A DNA stretch of 41,252 nucleotides from a bacterium (GCA_017963805.1 JAGCTE010000026.1:1-41252), one strand, 5' to 3'. Shown: positions 23,371 through 31,744, counted from the stretch's first letter. The notes: generated by a model from the sequence alone, not told the origin. A program made the numbers and translations.

Positions 23371-23875
23371 AGGCGACATTACGACTTTGAAGGTCGACGC
23401 CATCGTTAACGCCGCCAATCAGGTAATGCTGGGCGGGGGAGGCGTGGACGGCGCCATTCATCGGGCTGCCGGCAGAGAACTATTTGAGGCCTGCCTGAAA
23501 GTTCCGGAAGTTCGTCCGGGTGTCAGATGCCCTACCGGCGAAGCGCGCATTACGCCGGGCTTCAAGCTGCCGGCTAAATACGTCATCCACACGGTGGGGC
23601 CCGTTTACCGCGACGGAACGAAGGGCGAGGCGGAAAAACTGGCGAACTGTTACAGGAATTCCCTTGCATTGGCTTGCGAGAACGGCTGCCACACGGTGGC
23701 TTTTCCCTGCATTTCCACAGGCGTTTACGGCTATCCGATCGAGGAGGCGTCTGAAATAGCGGTAAAGGAAACGAAAGCCTTTCTCGACGCTCACCCGGAA
23801 ATGGAAGTCATCTTCTGCTGCTTCTCGGAAAAGGACAAGGCAGTCTATGAAAAAATACTAAACGGCAAAGAGTAG
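23354..23875 (+). CDS. macro-domain ADP-ribose hydrolase (YmdB-like)
   Basis: A 173-residue macro domain that binds ADP-ribose and in YmdB-type members removes acetyl from O-acetyl-ADP-ribose or ADP-ribose from proteins. Key parts: KGDITTLKVDAIVNAANQVM, LGGGGVDGAIHRAAG (loop 1 with the catalytic Asp region), GEARITPGFKLPAKYVIHTVGP, and the diphosphate loop CISTGVYGYPIEEA. It overlaps DUF1653 and is followed nine bases later by the dehydrogenase gene. A decayed second copy of its C-terminus lies after that gene. Confidence 0.92.
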   Translation: MTQVIKGDITTLKVDAIVNAANQVMLGGGGVDGAIHRAAGRELFEACLKVPEVRPGVRCPTGEARITPGFKLPAKYVIHTVGPVYRDGTKGEAEKLANCYRNSLALACENGCHTVAFPCISTGVYGYPIEEASEIAVKETKAFLDAHPEMEVIFCCFSEKDKAVYEKILNGKE

Positions 23876-23884
23876 GAGAACAAA

Positions 23885-24934
23885 ATGAAAAGAATTGCGT
23901 TTTTCGACACTAAACAATACGACAAGGAATCGTTCGACAGGCTGAACAACGGACGGTATGAGCTCTGTTACTTTGAAACGAGGCTCACGGCCAAGGCGCT
24001 TCCCCTGGTCGAAGGGTGCGATGGCGTTTGCGCTTTCGTTAACGCCGAGATCGACCGGACTGTGGTTGAAGGTCTTGTGGAGCGGGGAATAAGGATCCTG
24101 GCTCTGCGCTGCGCCGGCTATAACAACGTCGATTTCGAGGCGGCTTTTGAGAAGGGGCTCACGGTCGTGCGTGTCCCGGCCTATTCTCCTTACGCGGTGG
24201 CGGAGCATGCCGCGGCGCTGCTTCTGACACTTAACAGACACATACACAAAGCGGCGTCCAGAACTAGAGATTTCAATTTCTCTCTGGTCGGCCTGACGGG
24301 CTTCGACCTTCATGGGAAAACCGCTGGCATAATCGGCACCGGGAAAATTGGCAGCGTTTTCGCGAACATCTGCAAGGGTTTTGGCATGAAGGTCCTGGCA
24401 TACGACGCCTTCCCTAATCCCGCGCTGGGATTGGAATACGTCTCTTTGGAAAAACTGATGGCGGAGTCGGACGTGGTGAGCCTGCACTGTCCGCTTTTGC
24501 CTGAGACCAAGCATATCATCAACGCGGAATCGATAGCCAAGGCCAAGCCAGGCTTTACGCTTATCAATACTTCCCGCGGGGGACTGGTGGATAGCGAAGC
24601 GCTGCTCGCGGCGCTCAGGGACGGAAAGGTCGGAGGGGCCGGCCTGGACGTCTATGAGGAGGAAAGCGACTGGTTCTACGAGGATCGTTCGGAAGTTACC
24701 AGGCAGAACAAAACGCTTTCGCTGCTTATTTCCATGCCTAACGTTATCGTTACGTCCCATCAGGCTTTCCTGACCCGCGAGGCGCTGGCCAATATCGCTG
24801 AGACAACGCTCAATAACCTGGACGCGTATTTTGCCGGGAAACCGCTTGAAAACGAGATCTGCTATCGCTGCCTGAAGACCGGAGGAGCGAAAAAAAGCGA
24901 TTGCCCGCGACGCAAGAACGGCCGCTGCCATTAG
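23885..24934 (+). CDS. D-lactate / D-2-hydroxyacid dehydrogenase
   Basis: A 349-residue NAD-dependent dehydrogenase, best matching D-lactate dehydrogenase (LdhA type): GTGKIGSVFANICKGFGMKV (NAD loop at 151-156), LHCPLLPETKHIIN, INTSRGGLVD (Arg), GLDVYEEE (Glu) and TSHQAFLT with the catalytic His292. It would reduce pyruvate to D-lactate in fermentation. The C-terminus has an unusual 20-residue tail with four Cys (CYRCLKTGG, SDCPRRKNGRC), which could bind a metal. A TAGGAGA ribosome site precedes the ATG. Confidence 0.88.
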   Translation: MKRIAFFDTKQYDKESFDRLNNGRYELCYFETRLTAKALPLVEGCDGVCAFVNAEIDRTVVEGLVERGIRILALRCAGYNNVDFEAAFEKGLTVVRVPAYSPYAVAEHAAALLLTLNRHIHKAASRTRDFNFSLVGLTGFDLHGKTAGIIGTGKIGSVFANICKGFGMKVLAYDAFPNPALGLEYVSLEKLMAESDVVSLHCPLLPETKHIINAESIAKAKPGFTLINTSRGGLVDSEALLAALRDGKVGGAGLDVYEEESDWFYEDRSEVTRQNKTLSLLISMPNVIVTSHQAFLTREALANIAETTLNNLDAYFAGKPLENEICYRCLKTGGAKKSDCPRRKNGRCH

Positions 24935-24941
24935 CCGCTCC

Positions 24942-25129
24942 AGGCATTCTTTGCGCTTGCTTTTTCCTGGATTTTCACGGTTGTTTATGGCTACCTTATA
25001 GAAGAAGCAGCGGAGATCGCGGTGAGGGAAGTCAAGGCTTTTCTGGAATCTCACAGCGGCCTGGAAGTCATCTTCTGCTGCTTCTCGGACTGGGATAAAA
25101 ACGTGTACGAAAAATTGTTGCTTGAATAA
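24942..25129 (+). pseudogene. decayed C-terminus of a second macro-domain gene
   Basis: In the frame ending at TAA 25127 the translation VYGYLIEEAAEIAVREVKAF and VIFCCFSDWDKNVYEKLL matches the end of the intact macro gene (VYGYPIEEASEIAVKETKAF, VIFCCFSEKDKAVYEKIL). Upstream, AGGCATTC at 24942 lines up with the bases for RNSLALA in the intact gene, but about 27 bases are missing and the frame shifts. The 5' two thirds are gone. The order macro, dehydrogenase, macro-tail suggests a past tandem duplication followed by deletion. Confidence 0.75.
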
Positions 25130-25159
25130 TTTATAATCTAAAAAAAGATTTTTGGGAAA

Positions 25160-25522
25160 ATGTGTGAACATGATTGCGTTTTAGGTGTGCCAATAAATGA
25201 AAAGGGAGTGCAGTTGGTAGAAATGACCTACGACTTGTATACACCCGACTTGGATGACAATCTTAGATGGTTTCAATTTTCGCTGGAGGAAATAGATAAA
25301 ATCTATGATTTGATTGATGAATTCAATCAGACATTTGGCATGCTGATCGATAATTATGAGGAGGATGTGTTGGCTGCGGACAAAGTACCAGAGGCTTTGT
25401 TCATTGCAAAAAAACACCTTGAAGAAGCCAAAGAACATTCCAAAAGAAAAATTCTTAACAGAATAATAGAAGCTTTGCAGCTGGCTAGTGACACCAAGAT
25501 GCCGGTAGGCTACTATTTATGA
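25160..25522 (+). CDS. hypothetical acidic protein
   Basis: 120 residues with no signal peptide and no family I recognise. It is acidic and mostly helical in its second half (VPEALFIAKKHLEEAKEHSKRK), with WFQFSLEEIDKIYDLIDEF in the middle. It is AT-rich like the exported clusters and unlike the dehydrogenase operon before it. TATAAT lies 22 bases upstream of the ATG (25132-25137). Size and charge would fit a small cytoplasmic adaptor or immunity-like protein, but nothing supports that directly. Confidence 0.6.
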   Translation: MCEHDCVLGVPINEKGVQLVEMTYDLYTPDLDDNLRWFQFSLEEIDKIYDLIDEFNQTFGMLIDNYEEDVLAADKVPEALFIAKKHLEEAKEHSKRKILNRIIEALQLASDTKMPVGYYL

Positions 25523-25563
25523 CTTTGGTTCTAAAACGCCCGCTGTTTTGCAGAAGCCTGTTT

Positions 25564-25592
25564 TTGGTAAAATAGAGAATAGGAATTATAAT
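25564..25592 (+). promoter_or_regulatory. promoter of the beta-helix protein gene
   Basis: TTGGTA (25564-25569), 17-base spacer, TATAAT (25587-25592), with the start codon 18 bases further on at 25610. Confidence 0.6.
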
Positions 25593-25609
25593 CAAACACA
25601 GTGGACGTT

Positions 25610-27982
25610 ATGAAAAAAATGCTTTTTGTTTTGGCGGCGCTCGCGCTGGGCGCGGGCTGCCTTCTGGCGGACGAGGCCTGGTCCAACATCATTACTTTGG
25701 ACAACGATACCATCGGCACGGTCATCCAGCTGCTTCCCACCGACGAGATGGCTTATTCCACCAAATGGGTCCCCGGGGAAGGGCGCAGCGCGGAAGTCAC
25801 AGCCACGGCTGGAGAGGAGGATCCGATACAGATCTTCGCGACCGACATCGACGGCGACGAGGGAACGTTTACCTGGGATTACCAAAACGGAATCTTCGAC
25901 GGGCTTTCCTCGGAAGAGACTTATCTTTTAACCCACACAATCTCCGACAACTCAGGCGTTCTTGACACCAAGACCGCCATGGTGGAGATCTTGCCTGAGC
26001 CTATGTTCGCTTTCTTTGGATTGCTGCTTTTGGGCCTGCTTTTCGGCAGAAGAAAAGCGGCTGTTTGCTTCGTTCTAACTTTCGCCTTGGCCGGCGGCCT
26101 TCTGGCGGCTGACAGCATCGTAAGCGACGTCGCCGCCTCGCCCCGCTGGCCCTGGGAAGGCAAGGTGGATATCGACTACGTTATAGGCGGCAAGACGAAC
26201 GTTCCCTGCAACGTGGCTTTCTACGGCAAAGACGGCAAGGAGGAAGAATTCGCACTGACGACGCTTAGCGGAGACGGAGCGGAAGGAACGGTCCCCGGGG
26301 CCGGACAGTACCGTGTGACCTGGGACGCCTATGCGGACGCGCCCGAAGCCAACTACAAGAAATTGAAGATCAAAGTTTTCGCGGAGTCCACGGCCCAGAA
26401 AGACAATACGGTGGACATCGTTTTCTCCAACGACACGGTCTCAGTTTCGGTGGCGGACAACATTACGGATTACGTGACCTACTCCGCCGCCGGGGCCGAT
26501 CTGGTGGTCAACCAGAGCACCAACGTGACCGCCAAGGTGCCGGGCGAAATTATCTACAACGTCACCGGCTCCTCCGAGGACGGATCCTTCTATCTTTCCG
26601 GCGAATACAAGGCTACGGTCAACATTACCGACCTTTGCCTCACAAGCTCGACCGGCTCGCCTTTCGAGATCGACAACAGCAAAAGGATAAGCCTCAACAT
26701 AGAAGGCACGAACGTTTTCGTCGACGCCAAGAAGGGCAAACAGAAAGCCTGCTTCATCGTCAAGGGACATCCCGAAATGGGCGGCTCCGGCATCCTCCGA
26801 TTGACCGGCAAGAAGAAACACGCCTTCAAATCTGGCGAATACCTTCAGCTGAAGAAGAAGTTCAAAGGCGGCATCTTCGTCGATTCCGCGGCCGGCGACG
26901 GGCTGCACATCGGGCAGTATCTCGAAATGAACAACGGTACGATCAAGGTCGAGAACGTCGAGGACGACGGCGTCCAGGTGGAAGCCAATTTGGAAGGCGA
27001 GGAATTTGACGGACAATGCTTCCTGATGGGCGGAACGCTGGACATTTCCGTCACGTCCGCGGACGTGAAAGCCCTTCGCTGCGACGCCGGGATGCTCATA
27101 AGCAACGCGGTCATAAACATCGACTGCGCTGCCTCCGCCTCAGGCTCCAAAGCCATCAAGGCCGACGGCGACCTGGCGGTCCTTCTGGGCGAGATCAACG
27201 TCACCACGGAATGCCCCGGATTGTATGACACGGCGAAAAGTAACATGACGTACTGCGTGGCAATAAAGAGCGAAGGGAACATTAACATTAAGGGCGGCAC
27301 CTTCAAGCTTAAGTCCACCGGCTCCGACAGCAAGGGCATAAGCGCTGACGGCGACATCGTGATAGACGGCGGCGAATTTAAGATCACCGCCACCGGCGAG
27401 AGCAACGAAGGCATGGAAGCCAAGAAGCAGCTTACCATCAACGACGGCAGCTTCACCATCAACGCCTACGACGACTGCGTCAACGCCAAGAGCAACCTCT
27501 TCATCAACGGCGGAACGTTTGTCGGCACTTCCAAGATGAACGACGGCATCGACGCCAACGGCAAAATGATCATCTCCGGCGGAACGGTCATTGCCTGCGG
27601 CGCCAATCCTCCGGAAAAGGGTCTGGACGTGCCTGAGGGCTACGACCTCTGCTTCACGGGCGGCACCGTCATATCCCTCGGCGGCTGCAACTGCCCCGTG
27701 ACGGAGATGGCCGGTTCCCAGAGCCTCGTAGACGCGAACCTCAACGTGTCCGCTGACGCCGAGATCACTGTCAAGCTGGGCGAGGAGACTGTGGCCACCT
27801 TCACGGTTCCTGGCACCTATGCTCCGGGCAACGGAAAACGCGGCCAGAGCGAAGGCAACGCCGCCAACGTTCTCATCAGCACGCCTGATTTGGTCTCCGG
27901 CACGACTTACACCGTCAAATGCGGCTCGAGCAGCGCCGAATACGAGGCTTCCAAAACTTTCCCCGGTTATTTCGGCGAATGA
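25610..27982 (+). CDS. secreted Cthe_2159-like beta-helix protein with internal PEP-CTERM-like anchor
   Basis: About 790 residues. Residues 1-20 are a signal (LFVLAALALGAGCLLAD). Residues about 25-125 form a small acidic domain, ending in LPEPMFAFFGLLLLGLLFGRRK (PEP at 129-131, hydrophobic stretch, RRK), which is the layout of a PEP-CTERM sorting signal. Directly after comes a second signal-like segment ending LAGGLLAAD (about 166), then SPRWPWEGKVDIDY and a beta domain. The rest (about 330-790) is a parallel beta-helix with repeated GG.F/GGT turns such as IVIDGGEFKITATGESNEGM and NLFINGGTFVG, like the Cthe_2159 polysaccharide-binding family. The whole reads as two exported proteins joined in one frame. 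Start chosen over GTG 25601. Confidence 0.82.
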   Translation: MKKMLFVLAALALGAGCLLADEAWSNIITLDNDTIGTVIQLLPTDEMAYSTKWVPGEGRSAEVTATAGEEDPIQIFATDIDGDEGTFTWDYQNGIFDGLSSEETYLLTHTISDNSGVLDTKTAMVEILPEPMFAFFGLLLLGLLFGRRKAAVCFVLTFALAGGLLAADSIVSDVAASPRWPWEGKVDIDYVIGGKTNVPCNVAFYGKDGKEEEFALTTLSGDGAEGTVPGAGQYRVTWDAYADAPEANYKKLKIKVFAESTAQKDNTVDIVFSNDTVSVSVADNITDYVTYSAAGADLVVNQSTNVTAKVPGEIIYNVTGSSEDGSFYLSGEYKATVNITDLCLTSSTGSPFEIDNSKRISLNIEGTNVFVDAKKGKQKACFIVKGHPEMGGSGILRLTGKKKHAFKSGEYLQLKKKFKGGIFVDSAAGDGLHIGQYLEMNNGTIKVENVEDDGVQVEANLEGEEFDGQCFLMGGTLDISVTSADVKALRCDAGMLISNAVINIDCAASASGSKAIKADGDLAVLLGEINVTTECPGLYDTAKSNMTYCVAIKSEGNINIKGGTFKLKSTGSDSKGISADGDIVIDGGEFKITATGESNEGMEAKKQLTINDGSFTINAYDDCVNAKSNLFINGGTFVGTSKMNDGIDANGKMIISGGTVIACGANPPEKGLDVPEGYDLCFTGGTVISLGGCNCPVTEMAGSQSLVDANLNVSADAEITVKLGEETVATFTVPGTYAPGNGKRGQSEGNAANVLISTPDLVSGTTYTVKCGSSSAEYEASKTFPGYFGE

Positions 27983-28005
27983 TCGCTAAGGTCAGATAAA
28001 GCCTA

Positions 28006-28038
28006 AAGGCCGCGGTCACCCGCGGCCTTATTTCTTTT
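28006..28038 (+). terminator. intrinsic terminator
   Basis: AAGGCCGCGG and CCGCGGCCTT form a perfect ten-base stem with loop TCAC, followed by a T-rich tail (TATTTCTTTT). It ends the beta-helix protein transcript. Confidence 0.85.
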
Positions 28039-28069
28039 GGCGCTGTGAGCCTTACTTTTTTCCGCGTTT

Positions 28070-28098
28070 TTTTATAAAATAAGAAGCGGTATTATAAT
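28070..28098 (+). promoter_or_regulatory. possible promoter of the array genes
   Basis: A weak TTTTAT, 17 bases and TATAAT (28093-28098), 19 bases before the start at 28118. The -10 lies within an imperfect dyad (GCGGT...ACCGC), which could be an operator. Confidence 0.45.
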
Positions 28099-28117
28099 AA
28101 CCGCCAAGGGGATTAAT

Positions 28118-28300
28118 ATGTTCAAAAAACTTTTGGCAAGTGCAATTTTGCTGCTTTTGGCCGCCGGGACCGTTTTTGCCGGGGAAAAGCTGATTGACCA
28201 TGAAAAATTCACAGGCAAGACCAAGGAGTACACCCTGACCTGGACTTTGAACCAAGAGTGCGTCATCCCGAAATTCACGCAGCCTATTTCCGAAGAATAA
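28118..28300 (+). CDS. short exported protein, internally deleted member of the paralogue array
   Basis: A 60-residue protein. The signal peptide (LLASAILLLLAAGTVFAG) is followed by KFTGKTKEY, which resembles the start of the mature array proteins (FTGSTTIKL, FKGKTTIKL), and then by ECVIPKFTQPISEE, which resembles their C-termini (KYVFPKFFIEDVR). The roughly 150 residues between are absent. An AAGGGG ribosome site precedes the ATG, so it may still be made. It is either a deletion relic or a miniature exported form. Confidence 0.6.
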   Translation: MFKKLLASAILLLLAAGTVFAGEKLIDHEKFTGKTKEYTLTWTLNQECVIPKFTQPISEE

Positions 28301-28330
28301 TTTTGCAACCAACAACCACAGGATAAAACC

Positions 28331-28957
28331 ATGAAAAAACTTACCCTGCTTCTAATGGCGCTTTTTGTTACCGCCCCCCTTTACGGCAGCCAAATGTTCA
28401 AGGGCAACGTCAGCATCAACATAAGCGGCGACGATGTCCCGGAACAGATGATCAGCGTGCTTGAAGAAGGCCACATCCTCGAGATCCATAAAGATACCTT
28501 CAACTACGTCACGTTCCCCGTGACTCTGAAGAAAGGTAAAAACGCCTATACTTACGAAGATTCCGGCATGAAGATCACCTACAAGCCGAAAACCAAGAAA
28601 TTAACCATCAAGGTGAAATATCCCAGTCTGGCGCTGTACACCGAGAGCGAGGACTATTGCGGATCAGCCCCTCTGACAAAGGGGACCATCAGCTGCAGCG
28701 GAACCTTTTTGGAAGATATCTCCAGCGCTCTTGACTCCGGAGATGAGATAGCTCTTTCCGACTATACGGAGGGCTACGGCCTTTTCAGCGCTACCTGGAA
28801 GATGACCAAGAAGGGCAAAAACCTGGTCCTTGACGATAAGAGCACGGAGCTCTCTGTGAGCGTTAAGATAACGCCGAAGAAAAGGTCCGCCAAATGCGTC
28901 ATAAAGTGCAGCAGCCACTGGCTGTATCCTAGGTTCTTCCGTCCCAACGAGAATTAA
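28331..28957 (+). CDS. exported array protein 1 (unknown function)
   Basis: 208 residues with a signal peptide (KKLTLLLMALFVTAPLYGS). The mature part is predicted mostly beta: FKGNVSINISGDDVPEQMIS, KITYKPKTKKLTIKVK, the family SCSGTF block near the middle, and WKMTKKGKNLVLDD towards the end, closing with SSHWLYPRFF. It is closest to array protein 2 (shared KGxNL and HW near the C-terminus). The bases around the start (CAACAACCACAGGATAA) recur before array protein 6 at 31783. No enzyme motif; an extracellular or periplasmic binding role is only a guess. Confidence 0.7.
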   Translation: MKKLTLLLMALFVTAPLYGSQMFKGNVSINISGDDVPEQMISVLEEGHILEIHKDTFNYVTFPVTLKKGKNAYTYEDSGMKITYKPKTKKLTIKVKYPSLALYTESEDYCGSAPLTKGTISCSGTFLEDISSALDSGDEIALSDYTEGYGLFSATWKMTKKGKNLVLDDKSTELSVSVKITPKKRSAKCVIKCSSHWLYPRFFRPNEN

Positions 28958-28980
28958 GCAACAGAAAGGAATAAACAAAT

Positions 28981-29055
28981 ATGAAAAAACTTCTTTTCGC
29001 CGCGCGTTTGCGCGGCCTTTTTTTGCGCCTTACAATTTTCATTCAAATTTTATAA
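28981..29055 (+). pseudogene. remnant start of another array gene
   Basis: After a ribosome site (AAAGGAA) comes ATG with MKKLLFAAR, the usual start of an array signal peptide. The frame immediately enters a terminator hairpin and stops after 24 codons. It looks like an array gene deleted down to its first codons and fused to a terminator. Confidence 0.5.
28999..29024 (+). terminator. intrinsic terminator within the array
   Basis: GCCGCGC and GCGCGGC pair across loop GTTT, followed by seven T (29018-29024). It separates array protein 1 from the following members, which have their own promoter. Confidence 0.85.
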
Positions 29056-29058
29056 AAT
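29030..29058 (+). promoter_or_regulatory. promoter of array genes 2-6
   Basis: TTACAA, 17 bases, TAAAAT (29053-29058), directly after the terminator. The leader before ATG 29153 would be about 90 bases. Confidence 0.5.
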
Positions 29059-29152
29059 ATAAAAGTTAGATTATAGTGTGTTCACAACGGTTGGGGATCG
29101 CGTTCTCGGCCGTCAAAATTTACGTTCAAAAAAAACAACCAAGGGTAAAATC

Positions 29153-29770
29153 ATGAAAAATCTTTCTATCCTCATTCTGCTTCTTTTCGCCTCCTCGCTT
29201 TTCGCCGGCGAATTCAAAGGCAACACCAGCATCACTATAGGCGGCGAATGCCCGGAAAGCATGGTCAGCATGCTTGAAGATGGCAGTGAACTCTGCTTCC
29301 TCAAGGATGGACCGGGGTACGTTGTTCCTCCCATGAAGTTCACAAAGTCAAAAAAGACCTGGGAATACAAGGATTCCGCGACCAAGGCCAGCTACACTCC
29401 CAAGAACAAAAAATTCTCCCTGAAGATCAAGAACATGCCCACGCTGTGGCCTGAGACCGGCAACGAGGAAGAATCGATCTCCATGGAACCCAGTCAGTAT
29501 TCCTTCAGCATGAGTGGCACGCTGCCCTACGACATCGAGTCCGAGCTGGAAGAGGGAGCCTCGGTCGGCGTGACTGACGTTGGCGGAGACTACACGCTTT
29601 TCGGCGAGTCCTGGAAAATGAACGCCAAGGGCGCCAACCTTATACTGAACGGCAATTCGACGGAACGCAAACTTACCGGCAAGATCAACAAGAAGACAAG
29701 GAAAGCCAAATTCTCCGTGAAAGTCAGCGGCCATTGGATGATGCCCATGACTTTTATGCCAAAGCACTAA
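29153..29770 (+). CDS. exported array protein 2
   Basis: 205 residues. The signal peptide LSILILLLFASSLFAGE is followed by FKGNTSITIGGECPESMVSM, a pair of beta-rich halves, FSMSGTLPYDIESELEEG in the middle, then WKMNAKGANLILNG and a basic C-terminal strand ending SGHWMMPMTF. The central Cys of the other members (CSGT) is replaced by Met (MSGT). ATG 29153 is chosen by the signal peptide and its alignment with paralogues; the frame is open back to 29078. Pairs best with array protein 1. Confidence 0.7.
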   Translation: MKNLSILILLLFASSLFAGEFKGNTSITIGGECPESMVSMLEDGSELCFLKDGPGYVVPPMKFTKSKKTWEYKDSATKASYTPKNKKFSLKIKNMPTLWPETGNEEESISMEPSQYSFSMSGTLPYDIESELEEGASVGVTDVGGDYTLFGESWKMNAKGANLILNGNSTERKLTGKINKKTRKAKFSVKVSGHWMMPMTFMPKH

Positions 29771-29789
29771 GATCATAAGGGAAATTACT

Positions 29790-30428
29790 ATGAAAAAATC
29801 ATTCGCTCTCGCTCTGTTTACGATTCTTTTGGCGGGCGTCTGCTCCGCCAAACTGCTTATCTTCGAAGGCTCCACGACCATAAAGCTCAGCGGACAGCTG
29901 GAAGAAGGTATGGTGCAACTCATCGCCGACGGAGAACCGCTTCACCTTTTTAAAGACGGCGAAAACGGCTACTTTACCTGCCCGATTTTCTTGGAACAGC
30001 AGAAAAATGGCAGCTGGGGTACGAAAAATCCGGATATAAAGGCTTCTTTCAAGCCGAAAAATCAGAAATACACCTATTCCGACAAGCTGCCTTTTTTTGT
30101 TGTCTTCGCCGTTATAATACCTGATTCGGAGGACGTGGAAATTGCCGTCCCGATGAAAGGAGGCTTCAAATGCTCGGGCACTCTCTACGACATAAGCGAG
30201 GATGATCTTGAAAACCATTACTATATCGCTCTGAACGACGGGCAAAGCGGGGAAGACCTCTGCGGCTGGACATATCCCATGGAAGCGAAAGGCAAGAATT
30301 TCGTTTACTCGAAGAAAGAGGACGGCGCTTCCGTGAAGATCACGCTGAACTCCAAGGGCAAGATCACCGCGTCTTTGAAACTCAGCGAAGGATACGCTTG
30401 GCCCCAGGTCAATCGCGAAAGCGAATAA
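29790..30428 (+). CDS. exported array protein 3
   Basis: 212 residues. The signal peptide FALALFTILLAGVCSAK is almost the same as that of array protein 4. Mature part: FEGSTTIKLSGQLEEGMVQL, KASFKPKNQKYTYSDKLPFF, FKCSGTLYDISEDDLENHY, DLCGWTYPMEAKGKNFVYSK and a final strand ending GYAWPQ. Array proteins 3, 4 and 6 share the DLCG...KGKNF block and form one subgroup. Located 19 bases after array protein 2 in the same transcript. Confidence 0.7.
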   Translation: MKKSFALALFTILLAGVCSAKLLIFEGSTTIKLSGQLEEGMVQLIADGEPLHLFKDGENGYFTCPIFLEQQKNGSWGTKNPDIKASFKPKNQKYTYSDKLPFFVVFAVIIPDSEDVEIAVPMKGGFKCSGTLYDISEDDLENHYYIALNDGQSGEDLCGWTYPMEAKGKNFVYSKKEDGASVKITLNSKGKITASLKLSEGYAWPQVNRESE

Positions 30429-30437
30429 AGGTCAAAA

Positions 30438-31115
30438 ATGAAAAAATTGCTTGTTCTCACTTTGTTTTCCCTTCTTCTGGCGGGGGTCTGCTCCGCCGGG
30501 CTCAATAACTTCACCGGGTCCACGACCATAAAGCTCAAAGGATATCTCGGCGATAGTATGATGGAGAAGCTCTCCTCAGGCGAGCCTCTGCGCATCACCA
30601 AGGACAACCCTCACGGATTTCTCTCCCGGCTAATTTTTGTCGATCCTTGGTATAACGGTAGTTATGGCTTGAAGGATAAGGAACTTAGTGTTTCCTTCAA
30701 TCCGAAAAGCCAAAAGTATTCCTATTCTGACAAGGCTCTCGGCAACTTGTTTTTCACAATGGGCAGTCTGGAAGACGATGAAGACTACGAGGAATGCGAA
30801 CCGGATAAAGCCAGCATAAAGTGTTCGGGTAAGCTCCAAAACTTACACGATTTAGATCTCTACGAGTACCCCATAGGCCTCCACGACGGTCTTCCAGAGT
30901 CCGATGATCTTTGCGGCTGGACATATGTCATGAAAGCGAAAGGCAAAAATTTAGTTTTCTCAAAGAAAGAGAAGGGCGCCTCCGTAAAGATCACGGTCAA
31001 CGCGAAAAGCATTATCTCAGCCTCTTTGAAACTCGGAGGAGAATACGTTGAGCCGAGAATAGACTACGAATACGAACCTGCTCCCCCTGACCCGGGAGAT
31101 GATGACGAAGAATGA
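30438..31115 (+). CDS. exported array protein 4
   Basis: 225 residues. The signal LLVLTLFSLLLAGVCSAG is followed by FTGSTTIKLKGYLGDSMMEK, SFNPKSQKYSYSDKALG, IKCSGKLQNLHDLDLYEYP, DLCGWTYVMKAKGKNLVFSK, and an acidic Pro-rich tail (PAPPDPGDDDEE) that the other members lack. Its stop overlaps the start of array protein 5 as ATGA, so the two are translationally coupled. Closest to array protein 3. Confidence 0.7.
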   Translation: MKKLLVLTLFSLLLAGVCSAGLNNFTGSTTIKLKGYLGDSMMEKLSSGEPLRITKDNPHGFLSRLIFVDPWYNGSYGLKDKELSVSFNPKSQKYSYSDKALGNLFFTMGSLEDDEDYEECEPDKASIKCSGKLQNLHDLDLYEYPIGLHDGLPESDDLCGWTYVMKAKGKNLVFSKKEKGASVKITVNAKSIISASLKLGGEYVEPRIDYEYEPAPPDPGDDDEE

Positions 31116-31744
31116 AAAAAACGCTTTTCTTATTAGCTTTCGTGGCGCTTTTTACCCTTGAATGCTCCGCCGACACTTTCGACAGCCTCTTCAAAGGCAA
31201 GACGACCATCAAGCTCAGCGGCACCATAACGGACGAGCTCCAGCATATGCTGGACGATCCGGCGAACTACAATTTCGTCGTATTGAAGCGTCATGGCGGT
31301 ATCTCCTCGGCGCTGCCCGTCTCTGAGACCAAGCTCGGAGTCTACACCTCCGAAAGCATGGGGGAAAACATCAAGTACACCCTGAAGAACAAGAAGTTCC
31401 AGTACAAGACCAACTACATGGACTTGCTTTGGCTCGGGGTGATGAACGGCGAAGACACCCTGGAACAGGAGGCTCCCTCCAAGACGAGCATCAAATGTTC
31501 CGGCAGCTTCACCAACGTGGATCCTCCGCTTCTGAACGCTTACCTGCTTCAGATCACGGAATTCTCCAGCAAGGAGGATTTCCTCTACAGGAAGTTCGGG
31601 CTGGAAAAGGTAGGCAAAAACCTGGCCTTGAAGGGCGCCAATAACGGCATAAAGTTCACCGTCAAGGTCACTTCCAAGGGTAAGGCCACTTTCTCCTTCA
31701 GCTGCGACGAAAGATACGTCAGGCCGGAATTCGTCGAACCGTAA
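31112..31744 (+). CDS. exported array protein 5 (divergent member)
   Basis: 210 residues. The signal FLLAFVALFTLECSAD is followed by FKGKTTIKLSGTITDELQHM, IKYTLKNKKFQYKTNYMD, IKCSGSFTNVDPPLLNAYL, KVGKNLALKGANN and a final strand ending ERYVRPEFVEP. It has no DLCG block and is the most divergent full-length member, but keeps the N-terminal TTIKLSG strand, the central KCSG and the C-terminal KGKNL-type turn. Confidence 0.7.
   Translation: MKKTLFLLAFVALFTLECSADTFDSLFKGKTTIKLSGTITDELQHMLDDPANYNFVVLKRHGGISSALPVSETKLGVYTSESMGENIKYTLKNKKFQYKTNYMDLLWLGVMNGEDTLEQEAPSKTSIKCSGSFTNVDPPLLNAYLLQITEFSSKEDFLYRKFGLEKVGKNLALKGANNGIKFTVKVTSKGKATFSFSCDERYVRPEFVEP

Noticed and set aside
25160..25522. Immunity protein or antitoxin
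   Set aside because: Size and acidity fit, but no toxin gene adjoins it and no family was recognised.
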